Source: Variovorax saccharolyticus (GTDB taxonomy: Bacteria > Pseudomonadota > Gammaproteobacteria > Burkholderiales > Burkholderiaceae_C). Taken from it: DNA of 64,000 bases. Shown here one piece after another: positions 1 through 8,458 of this stretch. The DNA is taken from the NCBI RefSeq assembly GCF_030316765.1, contig NZ_JASZYT010000007.1:354651-418650 (forward strand), in the 5' to 3' direction. The position numbers and the translations under genes are program-made. How positions within the stretch are numbered: the stretch's first letter is position 1; each line of letters starts with the position of its first letter. The notes below the pieces were generated by a model, which saw only the letters and a list, made by a program, of their open reading frames with translations, did no database searches and was not told the origin of the DNA.

Positions 1-905
1 TCGTTCTTGGCGCGCTCGCGTTCCTGGCCGGCCTTGAGCACGTCGTCGAAGGCCGCCTGCACCTGCTCGGGCGGACGCACGCCGCCCTGCTGCAGGTTGA
101 TCGCCACGACCTCGACGCCGAGGTTGTAGCGGTCGAGGATGGTCTGCATCAGGGTGCGCACGCGCGGGGCGATCTGGTCGCGTTCGTCGGCCAGCGCCGC
201 ATCCATGCGCATCTTGCCGACCACTTCGCGCACCGCCGTCTCGGCCACCTGCACCACGGTGTCCGTGGGCGCCTTGCTTTCGAAAAGGAAGGCGCGGGCG
301 TCGTTCAGGCGGTACTGCACCGCGAACTTGATCTCGACGATGTTCTCGTCTTCGGTCAGCATCGCCGACTCGCGCAGGCCGGTGGAGCGCACGATGGTGT
401 CGCGGCCGACGTCGACCGAACGGATCTGCGTCGTCACGACCATCTCATGGCGCTGGATCGGGTACGGCAGCCGCCAGTTGAAGCCGGCGCCCACGGTCGC
501 CTTGTAGCGGCCGAACTGGGTGATCACGGCCTGCTGGCCTTCGTTGACGATGAAGAAGCCGGTGCCGAGCCAGATCAGGACCGCGACCACCGCGATCAGC
601 CCGAGCCCGAAGCCCGCGTTCTTCATGTCGGGGCGCATGCCGCCGCCGTTGCCATTGCCGCCCGGCGGACGGTCGCCGCCGCCGCGCCCGCCGCCGAACA
701 GGCCGCCGAGCTTGCGGTTGAAGTCGCGCCAGAGTTCGTCGAGGTCGGGCGGTCCCTGGTTCGGGCCCTGGCCCCGCGGGCGGTTGTTGTTGCCGGAAGG
801 CGGTGGCGCGGGCGGCTCGCCGTCGGGCCGGTTGGCGGCCGGACGGTCGCCATTGGGCGAGGAATCGTCGCCCCGGCCCCAGCGGCCGTCGTTCAGGTTG
901 AACAT
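1..905 (-). CDS. hflK: HflK, SPFH-domain modulator of FtsH protease (3' end outside window)
   Basis: Membrane protein that with HflC forms the periplasm-facing SPFH cage around FtsH and tunes its proteolysis. The ATG at 905 opens a protein beginning MFNLNDGRWG, with a Gly/Pro/Asn-rich cytoplasmic stretch (residues 1-95), one membrane helix (about 97-119) and then the band-7 domain with the family segment NEGQQAVITQFGRY. The frame is open to the window edge (301 codons), so the C-terminus and probably hflC lie to the left. It is the last visible gene of the hfq-hflX-hflK string, 79 bases after hflX. Identification is firm; the start is supported by the conserved N-terminus, with only a distant GGAG upstream. 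Confidence 0.93.
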   Translation of the reverse strand, partial: MFNLNDGRWGRGDDSSPNGDRPAANRPDGEPPAPPPSGNNNRPRGQGPNQGPPDLDELWRDFNRKLGGLFGGGRGGGDRPPGGNGNGGGMRPDMKNAGFGLGLIAVVAVLIWLGTGFFIVNEGQQAVITQFGRYKATVGAGFNWRLPYPIQRHEMVVTTQIRSVDVGRDTIVRSTGLRESAMLTEDENIVEIKFAVQYRLNDARAFLFESKAPTDTVVQVAETAVREVVGKMRMDAALADERDQIAPRVRTLMQTILDRYNLGVEVVAINLQQGGVRPPEQVQAAFDDVLKAGQERERAKN

Positions 906-984
906 CGCCGGAAACCGTCTCCACACTGGCTTTGAATTCATTCGAGTCTGTTCTTTGGTCAGTGAAGTGGGATTGTGCACAAAC

Positions 985-2154
985 TCAGTCGGCCGCCTCG
1001 TGCAATTCGGCTCCGCCCTCTAAGGGCATCTCCTCGGCCACCGACTGCGAGCGCAAGGCCAATTCGGCCCGCAGCGCCGGAAGCCCTTCTGCGGTATGCG
1101 CGCTCAGGAAGATCCGCGACACCTGCACGCCGTCGATGTCCATTTCGTCCTGCAGATTGAGGGGCCGCTGCGTGCTTTCAAGGGCGTCGAGCTTGTTGAA
1201 TACCAGCAATTGCGGCACGGCGTCGGCGCCGATGTCCCTGAGCACCGACTGGACCTCGGCCATCTGCTCGGGATGATGCGGATTGGAGGCATCCACCACG
1301 TGCAGCAGCAAGTCGGCGTCGACCGCCTCCTGCAGGGTCGCCTTGAAGGCATCGATGAGCCCGTGCGGCAGGTCGCGGATGAAGCCGACGGTGTCGGAGA
1401 TCGACACCTTGCGGCGCGCATCGCCGAGGTAGAGCTGCCGCGTGGTGGTGTCCAGCGTCGCGAACAGCTGGTCGGCGGCATATGCGCGGGCCTTGACCAG
1501 CGCATTGAACAGCGACGACTTGCCCGCGTTGGTGTAGCCGACCAGGGAGATGTTGAAGGTGTCGCGCCGCTCGCGCTGCCGGCGCTGCGTGCCGCGCTGG
1601 CGCTGCACCTTGACCAGGCGCTCGCGGGTGCGCTTGATGGATTCGCCGATCATCCGGCGGTCGAGTTCGATCTGCTTTTCACCCGGGCCGCCGCGCACGC
1701 CGGCACCGCCGGTCTGACGCTCCAGGTGGGACCAGCGCCGCACCAGCCGGGTGCTCAGGTACTGCAGGCGCGCCAGTTCGACCTGCAGCTTGCCTTCATG
1801 CGAACGGGCGCGCTGGGCGAAGATTTCGAGGATCAGGAAGGTGCGGTCGTAGACCGCGATGCCGAGCTGGCGCTCGAGATTGCGCTGTTGCGCGGGACTC
1901 AGCGACTGGTCGAAGACCACCTCGCTGGCGCGATGCAGTTCGGCCAGTTCGCGGATCTCGTCGGCCTTGCCGCTGCCGACGAAAAGCGCCGCGTCGGGCG
2001 CCTTTCGCTTGCAGACCAGGCGCGCGACGGGCTGCAGGCCCGCGGTCTGCGCGAGCAGGCCGAGTTCCTCGAGTTCGCCGTCGAAATGGGGCAGTCCGAA
2101 ATCCACGCCGACGAGAACGACGGCGCCTTCAATCCGGGGGATCAGTTCAGACAA
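985..2154 (-). CDS. hflX: GTPase HflX
   Basis: Ribosome-binding GTPase that splits or rescues stalled 70S ribosomes. The 389-residue protein has the N-terminal HflX domain, the glycine-rich linker (GGAGVRGGPGEKQ, about 149-161) and a GTPase domain with G1 GYTNAGKSS (206-214), G3 DTVGF and G4 NKLD. The start is a TTG: an in-frame TGA lies two codons upstream and no ATG or GTG is placed to serve. No clear Shine-Dalgarno precedes it. A strong hairpin sits between hfq and this gene, so hflX output may be reduced relative to hfq. Length matches beta-proteobacterial HflX. Confidence 0.95.
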   Translation of the reverse strand: MSELIPRIEGAVVLVGVDFGLPHFDGELEELGLLAQTAGLQPVARLVCKRKAPDAALFVGSGKADEIRELAELHRASEVVFDQSLSPAQQRNLERQLGIAVYDRTFLILEIFAQRARSHEGKLQVELARLQYLSTRLVRRWSHLERQTGGAGVRGGPGEKQIELDRRMIGESIKRTRERLVKVQRQRGTQRRQRERRDTFNISLVGYTNAGKSSLFNALVKARAYAADQLFATLDTTTRQLYLGDARRKVSISDTVGFIRDLPHGLIDAFKATLQEAVDADLLLHVVDASNPHHPEQMAEVQSVLRDIGADAVPQLLVFNKLDALESTQRPLNLQDEMDIDGVQVSRIFLSAHTAEGLPALRAELALRSQSVAEEMPLEGGAELHEAAD

Positions 2155-2172
2155 GCGGAATCACATGTGAAA

Positions 2173-2199
2173 AAGCGCGGCGGATGAACCGCCGCGCTT
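2173..2199 (-). terminator. Intrinsic terminator-like hairpin between hfq and hflX
   Basis: A perfect 11-bp stem (AAGCGCGGCGG paired with CCGCCGCGCTT, 5-base loop) begins 8 bases after the hfq stop and, read on the minus strand, runs into TTTTCA. It looks like a Rho-independent terminator or attenuator, though the U tract is short. The hflX TTG start lies 18 bases beyond it, so it could either end most hfq transcripts or reduce hflX expression. Confidence 0.65.
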
Positions 2200-2207
2200 C
2201 GCGCCGA

Positions 2208-2453
2208 TCAGGCGGCGGTGTCGTCGTTCTCGGCAGCCGAGAAGTTGACGGCCCGACCCGGCACGATGGTGGAGATGGCGTGCTTGTAGACCATCTGGGT
2301 CACCGTATTGCGAAGCAACACGACGTACTGGTCGAACGACTCGATCTGGCCCTGCAGCTTGATGCCGTTGACCAGATAGATCGAAACCGGCACATGCTCG
2401 CGACGCAAGGTATTCAGAAACGGGTCTTGAAGAAGCTGCCCTTTATTGCTCAC
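2208..2453 (-). CDS. hfq: RNA chaperone Hfq
   Basis: Hexameric Sm-like protein that pairs small RNAs with mRNAs. The GTG at 2453 gives an 81-residue protein starting (M)SNKGQLLQDPFLN, the canonical Hfq N-terminus. It has a well-placed GGAG about 8 bases upstream and is preferred over an ATG six codons earlier. Sm1 (residues about 8-50, with the QDPFLN proximal-face residues and Q41 YVVLL core) and Sm2 with the Y-K-H motif (VYKHAISTI) are intact; the C-terminal tail is short and acidic (AAENDDTAA). It follows der after 187 bases that probably contain its own promoter and is followed by a terminator-like hairpin. Confidence 0.97.
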   Translation of the reverse strand: MSNKGQLLQDPFLNTLRREHVPVSIYLVNGIKLQGQIESFDQYVVLLRNTVTQMVYKHAISTIVPGRAVNFSAAENDDTAA

Positions 2454-2640
2454 GATATTCTCCGTGTTCAAGAGTTGTTGTTGGACCGGTCACCTTAACA
2501 CAGCGATTCTGCATCGCAGCAAATAAGTCCAAAGGCCTTTGAAAAATAACGGCACCGAAAGCCGGAACTTCCGTGCTCGACGCCGGTCATCGGCTCTCAT
2601 TAGAGCTCAAAAGCGCCCGGGCCTGCCAGCCATCGGAGCC

Positions 2641-3981
2641 CTATTCGTCCTTGTCGGCATACGGATTGCTGGAGGTCTTGAGCTGGATGCGCAGCGGCGT
2701 GCCGACCAGGTCGAATTCCTTGCGGAAGCGGCCTTCCAGGAAGCGCTTGTAGGCCTCGGTGACATGCTCCAGCGAATTGCCGTGGATGATGATGATCGGC
2801 GGATTCATCCCCCCCTGGTGCGCATAGCGCATCTTCGGGCGGAACATACCCGAGCGTTTCGGCGCCTGGAATTGCACCGCCTCCAGCAGCAGCCGCGTCA
2901 GCACCGGCGTCGACATCTTGCGGGTGGCCGACTTGTGGGCCTGCACGATCGACTGCCACACGGGCCCCAGGCCCTGCCGCTTGATGGCGGAAATGAAATG
3001 CAGCGAGGCGAACTTGAGGAACGGGAGCCGGGTCTCGATCTGGCGCTGGATCTGCTCGCGCTGGTAGCTGTCGACCGCGTCCCACTTGTTGATCGCGATC
3101 ACCACCGCCCGGCCGCTCTCGAGGATGTAGCCGGCGATGTGGGCGTCCTGGTCGGTCACGCCCTGGGTGGCGTCCAGCAGCAGCAGCACGACATTGGCCG
3201 ATTCGATGGCCTGCAGCGTCTTGACCACCGAGAACTTCTCGATCGCCTCGAACACCTTGCCCTTGCGGCGCAGGCCGGCGGTATCGATCAGTTCGAAGCG
3301 CTGGCCATTGCGCTCGAACGGCACCGAAATCGCGTCGCGCGTGGTGCCCGGCAGGTCGAAGGCGACCAGCCGCTCCTCGCCCAGCCAGGTGTTGATCAGG
3401 GTCGACTTGCCGACATTCGGGCGGCCGGCGACCGCCAGCTTGATCGGCTTGTTGGGGTCTTCTTCGGCATCTTCCTCGGGTTCGGGCAGCGCGAGCGGCT
3501 CGAGCGCGAGTTCGACCAGGTCGCGGATCCCCTGCCCGTGCGCCGCCGAGATGCCGTGCACCTCGCCGAAGCCGAGCTCGTAGAAGTCGACCAGCCTGGT
3601 GCCGTCGTGCATGCCTTCGGCCTTGTTGGCCACCAGCACGCAGGGCTTGCCGAGCCGGCGCAATTCGTTCGCGATGTCATGGTCCTGGGCCGACAGCCCT
3701 TCCCGCGCATCGACCACGAAGATCACGACATCCGCCTCGGCCACGGCCTGCCGGGTCTGCTTGGCCATCTCCTTGAAGATGCCGCTGCCGGCGTCGGGTT
3801 CGAAGCCGCCGGTGTCGATGACGATGAACTCGTGCTTGCCGATGCGCCCGTTGCCGTAGTGGCGGTCGCGCGTGAGGCCGGCGAAGTCGGCGACGATGGC
3901 GTCGCGCGTCTGCGTCAGGCGGTTGAACAGGGTCGACTTCCCGACGTTGGGACGCCCGACCAGCGCGATGACCGGCTTCAT
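2641..3981 (-). CDS. der: Ribosome biogenesis GTPase Der (EngA)
   Basis: Essential double GTPase acting in 50S subunit maturation. Two complete G domains are visible, each with the same G1 motif GRPNVGKST (residue about 8, and again near 186), both with G4 NKxD/NKWD motifs, followed by the C-terminal KH-like domain. An acidic linker (PEPEEDAEEDPNK) joins the domains. Length 446 is normal. It sits 21 bases downstream of bamB in the same orientation, a der-bamB neighbourhood conserved in many proteobacteria. Start ATG at 3981 gives the canonical MKPVIALVGRPNVGKS. Confidence 0.98.
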   Translation of the reverse strand: MKPVIALVGRPNVGKSTLFNRLTQTRDAIVADFAGLTRDRHYGNGRIGKHEFIVIDTGGFEPDAGSGIFKEMAKQTRQAVAEADVVIFVVDAREGLSAQDHDIANELRRLGKPCVLVANKAEGMHDGTRLVDFYELGFGEVHGISAAHGQGIRDLVELALEPLALPEPEEDAEEDPNKPIKLAVAGRPNVGKSTLINTWLGEERLVAFDLPGTTRDAISVPFERNGQRFELIDTAGLRRKGKVFEAIEKFSVVKTLQAIESANVVLLLLDATQGVTDQDAHIAGYILESGRAVVIAINKWDAVDSYQREQIQRQIETRLPFLKFASLHFISAIKRQGLGPVWQSIVQAHKSATRKMSTPVLTRLLLEAVQFQAPKRSGMFRPKMRYAHQGGMNPPIIIIHGNSLEHVTEAYKRFLEGRFRKEFDLVGTPLRIQLKTSSNPYADKDE

Positions 3982-4002
3982 GGAAGGCGTCCTTTCACTT
4001 GA

Positions 4003-5148
4003 TTACTCGGGCCGATAGCCGAACACGCCGCCATTGCGGGTGACGACCACGACCGTGTTGCCGGCCAGGACCGGTGTCGCCGCGATGGCGGAGCCATCGG
4101 GCGTGAGGCGGTTCAACGGCTTGCCATCGTCGCGCGAGAGCACGTGCACCAGGCCGGTGGTGTCGCCGATGATCAGCGAACGGCCGACCGCCAGCGGCGC
4201 CGTCAGGATCCGGTACTTGAGCAGGTCGGCCTGCTGCCAGGCGCGCTCGCCGTCGGTGCGCCGCCAGGCGAGCACGGCGCCGCTGTCCTCGGTGCCGTAG
4301 ACGAAGCGGTCGTCGCCGCCGACGCCGTCGGCGCCCACTGCCGGCTTGGTCCAGAGCAATGCGCCGCGTGCGGTGTCGACGCAGCCGACGTTGGCGAAAT
4401 AGGCCCGCGCGCAGACCACCTCGCCCTGCCGGCTCACGGTGCCGGTCAGGTCGACCAGGCGCTCGACGTCGTTGGTGCCGCGCGGCGCCGCGATCGGCGA
4501 CTCCCAGCGCGACTGGCCATTGGCCGGATTGATGCCGACCAGGCGGCCGCCGACGCCCGCGATGAGGGTGTCGCCCACGGCCAGCAGCACGCCCGGCTTC
4601 TTGAGCACGAGGTTCTCGGCGGTGCGCTGCTGCGACCAGAGGCGGCGGCCGCTCTGGCCGTCCCAGGCGCTGGTCGTGCGATCTGCGGCCTGGACGAAGA
4701 TGCGGCGGCCCGCCACCAGCGGCGGCGTGTAGGCCTGCGCCGTGAGGCGCTCCTTCCAGAGCACCTTGCCGGCCTCCAGCGCCACCAGTTCGCTGTTGGC
4801 CGTGACCACCGCGACCGTGCGGCCGTCGCTGCCGACGCCGGCCGCGAGCGGCGCACCGACGCTGGCGCGCCAGAGTTCGGTGCCGGCCCGGGCATCGATC
4901 ACGACCACGGTTCCATCGGCCCCGGCGACCGCGATCTGGTCGCCGTTCACGACGGTGGACAAGGGGAACTCGACCTTCGGGATCTTGATGGTCCAGGCCT
5001 GCTTGATGCCCATCAGCGCAACGTTGGGCGGCAGGTCGGCGGGCTTCGGCCGCGGCGTGCCGGAGCAGGCGGCCAGCGCGGCGACCAATGCCGCGGCGGT
5101 CCCGATGCGCAGGGCGGGCGCCAGAGTCAGGTAACGCTTCAAATTCAT
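4003..5148 (-). CDS. bamB: Outer-membrane assembly lipoprotein BamB
   Basis: Beta-propeller lipoprotein of the BAM complex that inserts beta-barrel proteins into the outer membrane. The N-terminus is a lipoprotein signal (LVAALAAC lipobox, Cys28) followed by a Pro-rich tether. The rest shows repeated PQQ-like blades such as VVVIDARAGTELWRASVG and LVGINPANGQSRWESPI, ending GGVFGYRPE. Length 381 matches BamB. The ATG overlaps the stop of the upstream yfgM-like gene by four bases (ATGA), indicating translational coupling. It lies in the hisS-yfgM-bamB-der order seen in E. coli and other proteobacteria. Confidence 0.96.
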   Translation of the reverse strand: MNLKRYLTLAPALRIGTAAALVAALAACSGTPRPKPADLPPNVALMGIKQAWTIKIPKVEFPLSTVVNGDQIAVAGADGTVVVIDARAGTELWRASVGAPLAAGVGSDGRTVAVVTANSELVALEAGKVLWKERLTAQAYTPPLVAGRRIFVQAADRTTSAWDGQSGRRLWSQQRTAENLVLKKPGVLLAVGDTLIAGVGGRLVGINPANGQSRWESPIAAPRGTNDVERLVDLTGTVSRQGEVVCARAYFANVGCVDTARGALLWTKPAVGADGVGGDDRFVYGTEDSGAVLAWRRTDGERAWQQADLLKYRILTAPLAVGRSLIIGDTTGLVHVLSRDDGKPLNRLTPDGSAIAATPVLAGNTVVVVTRNGGVFGYRPE

Positions 5149-5840
5149 GGTGTGGTCTTGGCTGGGGATGCGGCGCCGGCGGCCGCCGGAGCCACGCTCT
5201 TCGGGTCGACGCCGACGGCGTTGAGCTTGATCTCGACCAGGCGGCGGTAGTCGGCGCCCGGTTCGAAGGCGGCCAGGGCCTTGAGGTACTCGGCCTTGGC
5301 CTCGTCGCGCTTGCCCTGCGTGAGGTAGATGTCGCCCTTGCGATCGGCCACCAGCGCATCGAATTCCTTCGGCACGCTGCTCGAAAGCGCCTTCAGGGCC
5401 TCGTCGTACTGCTTGGCCTCGAGCAGTTCGCCCGCCAGCCTGAGCCTGGCGACCGCCTGGTAGCCGGGGTCGACCGCGTGCTCGGAAACCCAGGCCAGCG
5501 CACCGCGCGAGCCCTCGGCATTGCCCTTGTCGTACAGCGCGCGGGCCGCCAGCAGGCCGGCCTGCTGCGCATAGGCGGTGCCTGCGAACTTGTCCTTCAT
5601 GTCGGCCAGCGCCCGCTCGATGCGGGCCGTGTCGCCAGCCTGCGCACTGCGTTCGACTTCGTCATAGAGCGCCGAGGCCTGCAAGGCCTTGGTGCGCTGG
5701 AAATACTGCCAGCCGTTCCAGGCCACGAAGGCACCGGCCGCGAGCAGCACGACCCAGGTGATGAGGGTGCCGTAGGTGTTCCAGAAATGCTTGAGCTGGT
5801 CGAGCTGTTCCTGTTCTTCGAGATCGAGATGGGTGGCCAT
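5145..5840 (-). CDS. YfgM-like tetratricopeptide membrane protein (ancillary SecYEG translocon subunit)
   Basis: Single-pass inner-membrane protein with a periplasmic TPR domain. In E. coli YfgM associates with SecYEG and PpiD. The 231-residue protein has a short acidic cytoplasmic N-terminus (DLEEQEQLDQLKHFWNTYG), a membrane helix (about 24-42) and TPR-like helices to the C-terminus, ending in an Ala/Pro-rich tail. It starts 3 bases after hisS and overlaps bamB by four bases, the expected yfgM position. The family call rests on architecture plus synteny; the exact partners are inferred from E. coli. Confidence 0.88.
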   Translation of the reverse strand: MATHLDLEEQEQLDQLKHFWNTYGTLITWVVLLAAGAFVAWNGWQYFQRTKALQASALYDEVERSAQAGDTARIERALADMKDKFAGTAYAQQAGLLAARALYDKGNAEGSRGALAWVSEHAVDPGYQAVARLRLAGELLEAKQYDEALKALSSSVPKEFDALVADRKGDIYLTQGKRDEAKAEYLKALAAFEPGADYRRLVEIKLNAVGVDPKSVAPAAAGAASPAKTTP

Positions 5841-5843
5841 GCG

Positions 5844-7145
5844 CTATGAATGTTGGGGAGCCGAGGATTGTAGGGTGGCGGCCCAGGCAGCCACGTCGGC
5901 CAGCGGCCGCGTGGTCTGGGCGCCGCTGCCGTCGCGCAGCGCCTTGACCGTGACCTCGCCGCGGGCGAGCTCGTCGGCGCCGAAGACCAGCGCATGCGCC
6001 GCGCCGCTGGCGTCGGCCTTCTTGAACTGCGACTTGAAGCTGCCGAGGCCGTCGGCCGTGGCCGCATGCATCTGGGCCCGCAGGCCGGCATCGCGCAGCT
6101 GCTGCAGGGTGCGCAGCGCGACCGGCATGGCGGCGGCGTCGGGCACCACCGCGTAGACGTCGGGGACCGGCAGCGGGATCTGCGTGCCCTGCTCCTTCAC
6201 CAGCTCGAGCACGCGCTCAACGCCCAGCGCCCAGCCGACCGCCGGCGCCGCCTTGCCGCCGATCTGCACGATCAGGTCGTCGTAGCGGCCGCCGGCGCAG
6301 ACCGTGCCCTGCGAGCCGAGCCGGTCGGTCACGAACTCGAACACGCTGAGGTTGTAGTAGTCGAGGCCGCGCACGAGCCGCGGATTGATCGTGTAGCCGA
6401 TGCCGTTGGCGTCCAGGATGGCGCGCAGACCGTTGAAATGCGCCAGCGATTCCTCGCCCAGGAAGTCCATCAGCCTGGGCGCCGATTCGACCACTTCCTT
6501 CATGGCCGGATTCTTGGTGTCGAGGATGCGCAGCGGGTTGCTGTGCAGCCGGCGCTTGCCGTCTTCGTCGAGCTTGTCGGCGTGCTGCTCGAAATGGGCG
6601 ATCAGCTGCGTGCGGTGCAGCGCCCGCTCGGCCGGCTGGCCCAGGCTGTTGAGTTCGAGCCGCACGTCGGTGAGGCCCAGGGCCTTCCAGAGCGCGCTGG
6701 CCAGCAGGATCAGCTCGGCATCGACGTCCGGACCGGCGAAGCCCAGGGCCTCGGCACCGATCTGGTGGAACTGGCGGTAGCGCCCGCGCTGCGGCCGCTC
6801 GTGGCGGAACATCGGGCCCATGTACCAGAGGCGCTTGCCACCGTCGTAGAGCAGCGAATGCTCGGTCACGGCGCGCACCACGCTGGCGGTGTTCTCGGGA
6901 CGCAAGGTGAGCGCCTCGCCGTTGAGCTTGTCTTCGAAGGAGTACATCTCCTTCTCGACGATGTCGGTGACCTCGCCGATGCCGCGCACGAACAAGGCCG
7001 TCTGCTCGAGGATGGGCGTGCGGATATTGCGGTACGCGTAGCGGCCCATCAGGTCGCGCACGATGGCTTCGAGCCATTCCCAGCGCGCCGAATCGGGCGG
7101 CAATATGTCGTTCATGCCTTTGACGGCACTGATTTTTTCAGCCAT
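5844..7145 (-). CDS. hisS: Histidyl-tRNA synthetase
   Basis: Class II aminoacyl-tRNA synthetase that charges tRNA-His. The 433-residue protein begins KISAVKGMNDILPPDSARWEW, and shows the class II motif 2 region (MFRHERPQRGRYRQFHQ), the histidine-binding signature LVRGLDYYN and motif 3 (GGRYDDL, then GWALGVERVLEL). A C-terminal anticodon-binding domain follows (VYAVVPDAAAMPVAL onward). It is 9 bases downstream of ispG and 3 bases upstream of the yfgM-like gene, so it is part of the long operon. Confidence 0.98.
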   Translation of the reverse strand: MAEKISAVKGMNDILPPDSARWEWLEAIVRDLMGRYAYRNIRTPILEQTALFVRGIGEVTDIVEKEMYSFEDKLNGEALTLRPENTASVVRAVTEHSLLYDGGKRLWYMGPMFRHERPQRGRYRQFHQIGAEALGFAGPDVDAELILLASALWKALGLTDVRLELNSLGQPAERALHRTQLIAHFEQHADKLDEDGKRRLHSNPLRILDTKNPAMKEVVESAPRLMDFLGEESLAHFNGLRAILDANGIGYTINPRLVRGLDYYNLSVFEFVTDRLGSQGTVCAGGRYDDLIVQIGGKAAPAVGWALGVERVLELVKEQGTQIPLPVPDVYAVVPDAAAMPVALRTLQQLRDAGLRAQMHAATADGLGSFKSQFKKADASGAAHALVFGADELARGEVTVKALRDGSGAQTTRPLADVAAWAATLQSSAPQHS

Positions 7146-7154
7146 GGATGGAGC

Positions 7155-8447
7155 TCAGGCGACCTCGGAAGCGATGCCGCTGCCGAAGCGTTTTTGGATG
7201 TAGGTTTCGACCAGCTGGTGGAACTCGTTGGCGATGTTGTCGCCACGCAGCGTGAGGGCCTTCTGGCCATCGATGAAGACCGGCGCCGCCGGCGCCTCCC
7301 CGGTGCCGGGCAGGCTGATGCCGATGTCGGCGTGCTTGCTCTCGCCCGGCCCGTTGACGATGCAGCCCATGACGGCCACCTTCATGGTCTCGACGCCCGG
7401 ATATTTGTTGCGCCAGACCGGCATCTGCATGCGCAGGTAGTCGTCGATCTGCTTGGCCAGCTCCTGGAAGGTGGTGCTGGTGGTGCGCCCGCATCCCGGG
7501 CAGGCCGTGACGCTGGGCACGAACACGCGCAGGCCCAGCGCCTGCAGGATCTCGTTGGCGATCAGCACCTCCTGGGTGCGCGATTCGCCCGGTTGCGGGG
7601 TCAGCGAGACGCGGATCGTGTCGCCGATGCCTTCCTGGAGCAGGATCGACAGCGCGGTCGCCGAAGCCACCGTGCCCTTGGTGCCCATGCCGGCCTCGGT
7701 CAGGCCCAGGTGCAGCGTGTAGTCGCAGCGGCGCGCCAGTTCGCGGTAGACCGATATGAGGTCCTGCACGCCGCTCACCTTGCAGCTCAGGATGATCTGG
7801 TTGCCGGCCATGCCCATCGACTCGGCCAGCTTCGCGGAATCGATCGCCGAGGTGACCAGCGCCTCGTACATGACCGACTTGGCGTCCCAGGGTTCGGCCC
7901 GGGCGCTGTTGGTGTCCATCAGGCTGGCCAGCAGTTCCTGGTCGAGGCTGCCCCAGTTGACGCCGATGCGCACCGGCTTGTTCCAGCGCATCGCGGCATC
8001 GATCATCTGGCCGAACTGCTTGTCCTTCTTGTCGCCCTTGCCGACGTTGCCGGGATTGATGCGGTACTTGCTGAGCGCCTCGGCGCAGGCCGGATAGTCG
8101 GTCAGCAGCCGGTGGCCGTTGTAGTGGAAGTCGCCGATCAGCGGCACGTCGACGCCCATGCGGTCGAGCTGCTCGCGGATGTAGGGCACTTGCGCCGCGG
8201 CCTCGGGCGTGTTGACCGTGATGCGCACCATCTCGGAGCCGGCGAGCGCCAGTTCCTTGACCTGGATCGCGGTGCCGATGGCGTCGACGGTGTCGGTGTT
8301 GGTCATCGACTGGACGCGCACCGGCGCATCGCCGCCGACCGTGACCGTGCGCGGTCCCCAGACCACCTGGGCCTGGCGCGAGCGGCGCGCCCGGGGCGCG
8401 GCGGGTTCGATCGGCAGGCAGCCGAGGGGATTCGGGGCATCGGTCAT
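7155..8447 (-). CDS. ispG: 4-hydroxy-3-methylbut-2-enyl diphosphate synthase IspG (GcpE)
   Basis: Fe-S enzyme of the MEP isoprenoid pathway, converting MEcPP to HMBPP. The 430-residue protein has the N-terminal TIM-barrel start (TVTVGGDAPVRVQSMTNTDT) and the 4Fe-4S ligands CPGCGR plus the later conserved GCIVNGPGES segment. An insert between barrel and Fe-S domain (RYRINPGNVGKGDKKDKQF) is typical of bacterial IspG. It follows rodZ after 11 bases. Length is normal for proteobacteria with a slightly extended basic N-terminus. Confidence 0.97.
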   Translation of the reverse strand: MTDAPNPLGCLPIEPAAPRARRSRQAQVVWGPRTVTVGGDAPVRVQSMTNTDTVDAIGTAIQVKELALAGSEMVRITVNTPEAAAQVPYIREQLDRMGVDVPLIGDFHYNGHRLLTDYPACAEALSKYRINPGNVGKGDKKDKQFGQMIDAAMRWNKPVRIGVNWGSLDQELLASLMDTNSARAEPWDAKSVMYEALVTSAIDSAKLAESMGMAGNQIILSCKVSGVQDLISVYRELARRCDYTLHLGLTEAGMGTKGTVASATALSILLQEGIGDTIRVSLTPQPGESRTQEVLIANEILQALGLRVFVPSVTACPGCGRTTSTTFQELAKQIDDYLRMQMPVWRNKYPGVETMKVAVMGCIVNGPGESKHADIGISLPGTGEAPAAPVFIDGQKALTLRGDNIANEFHQLVETYIQKRFGSGIASEVA

Positions 8448-8458
8448 GAGGGGCTCGA

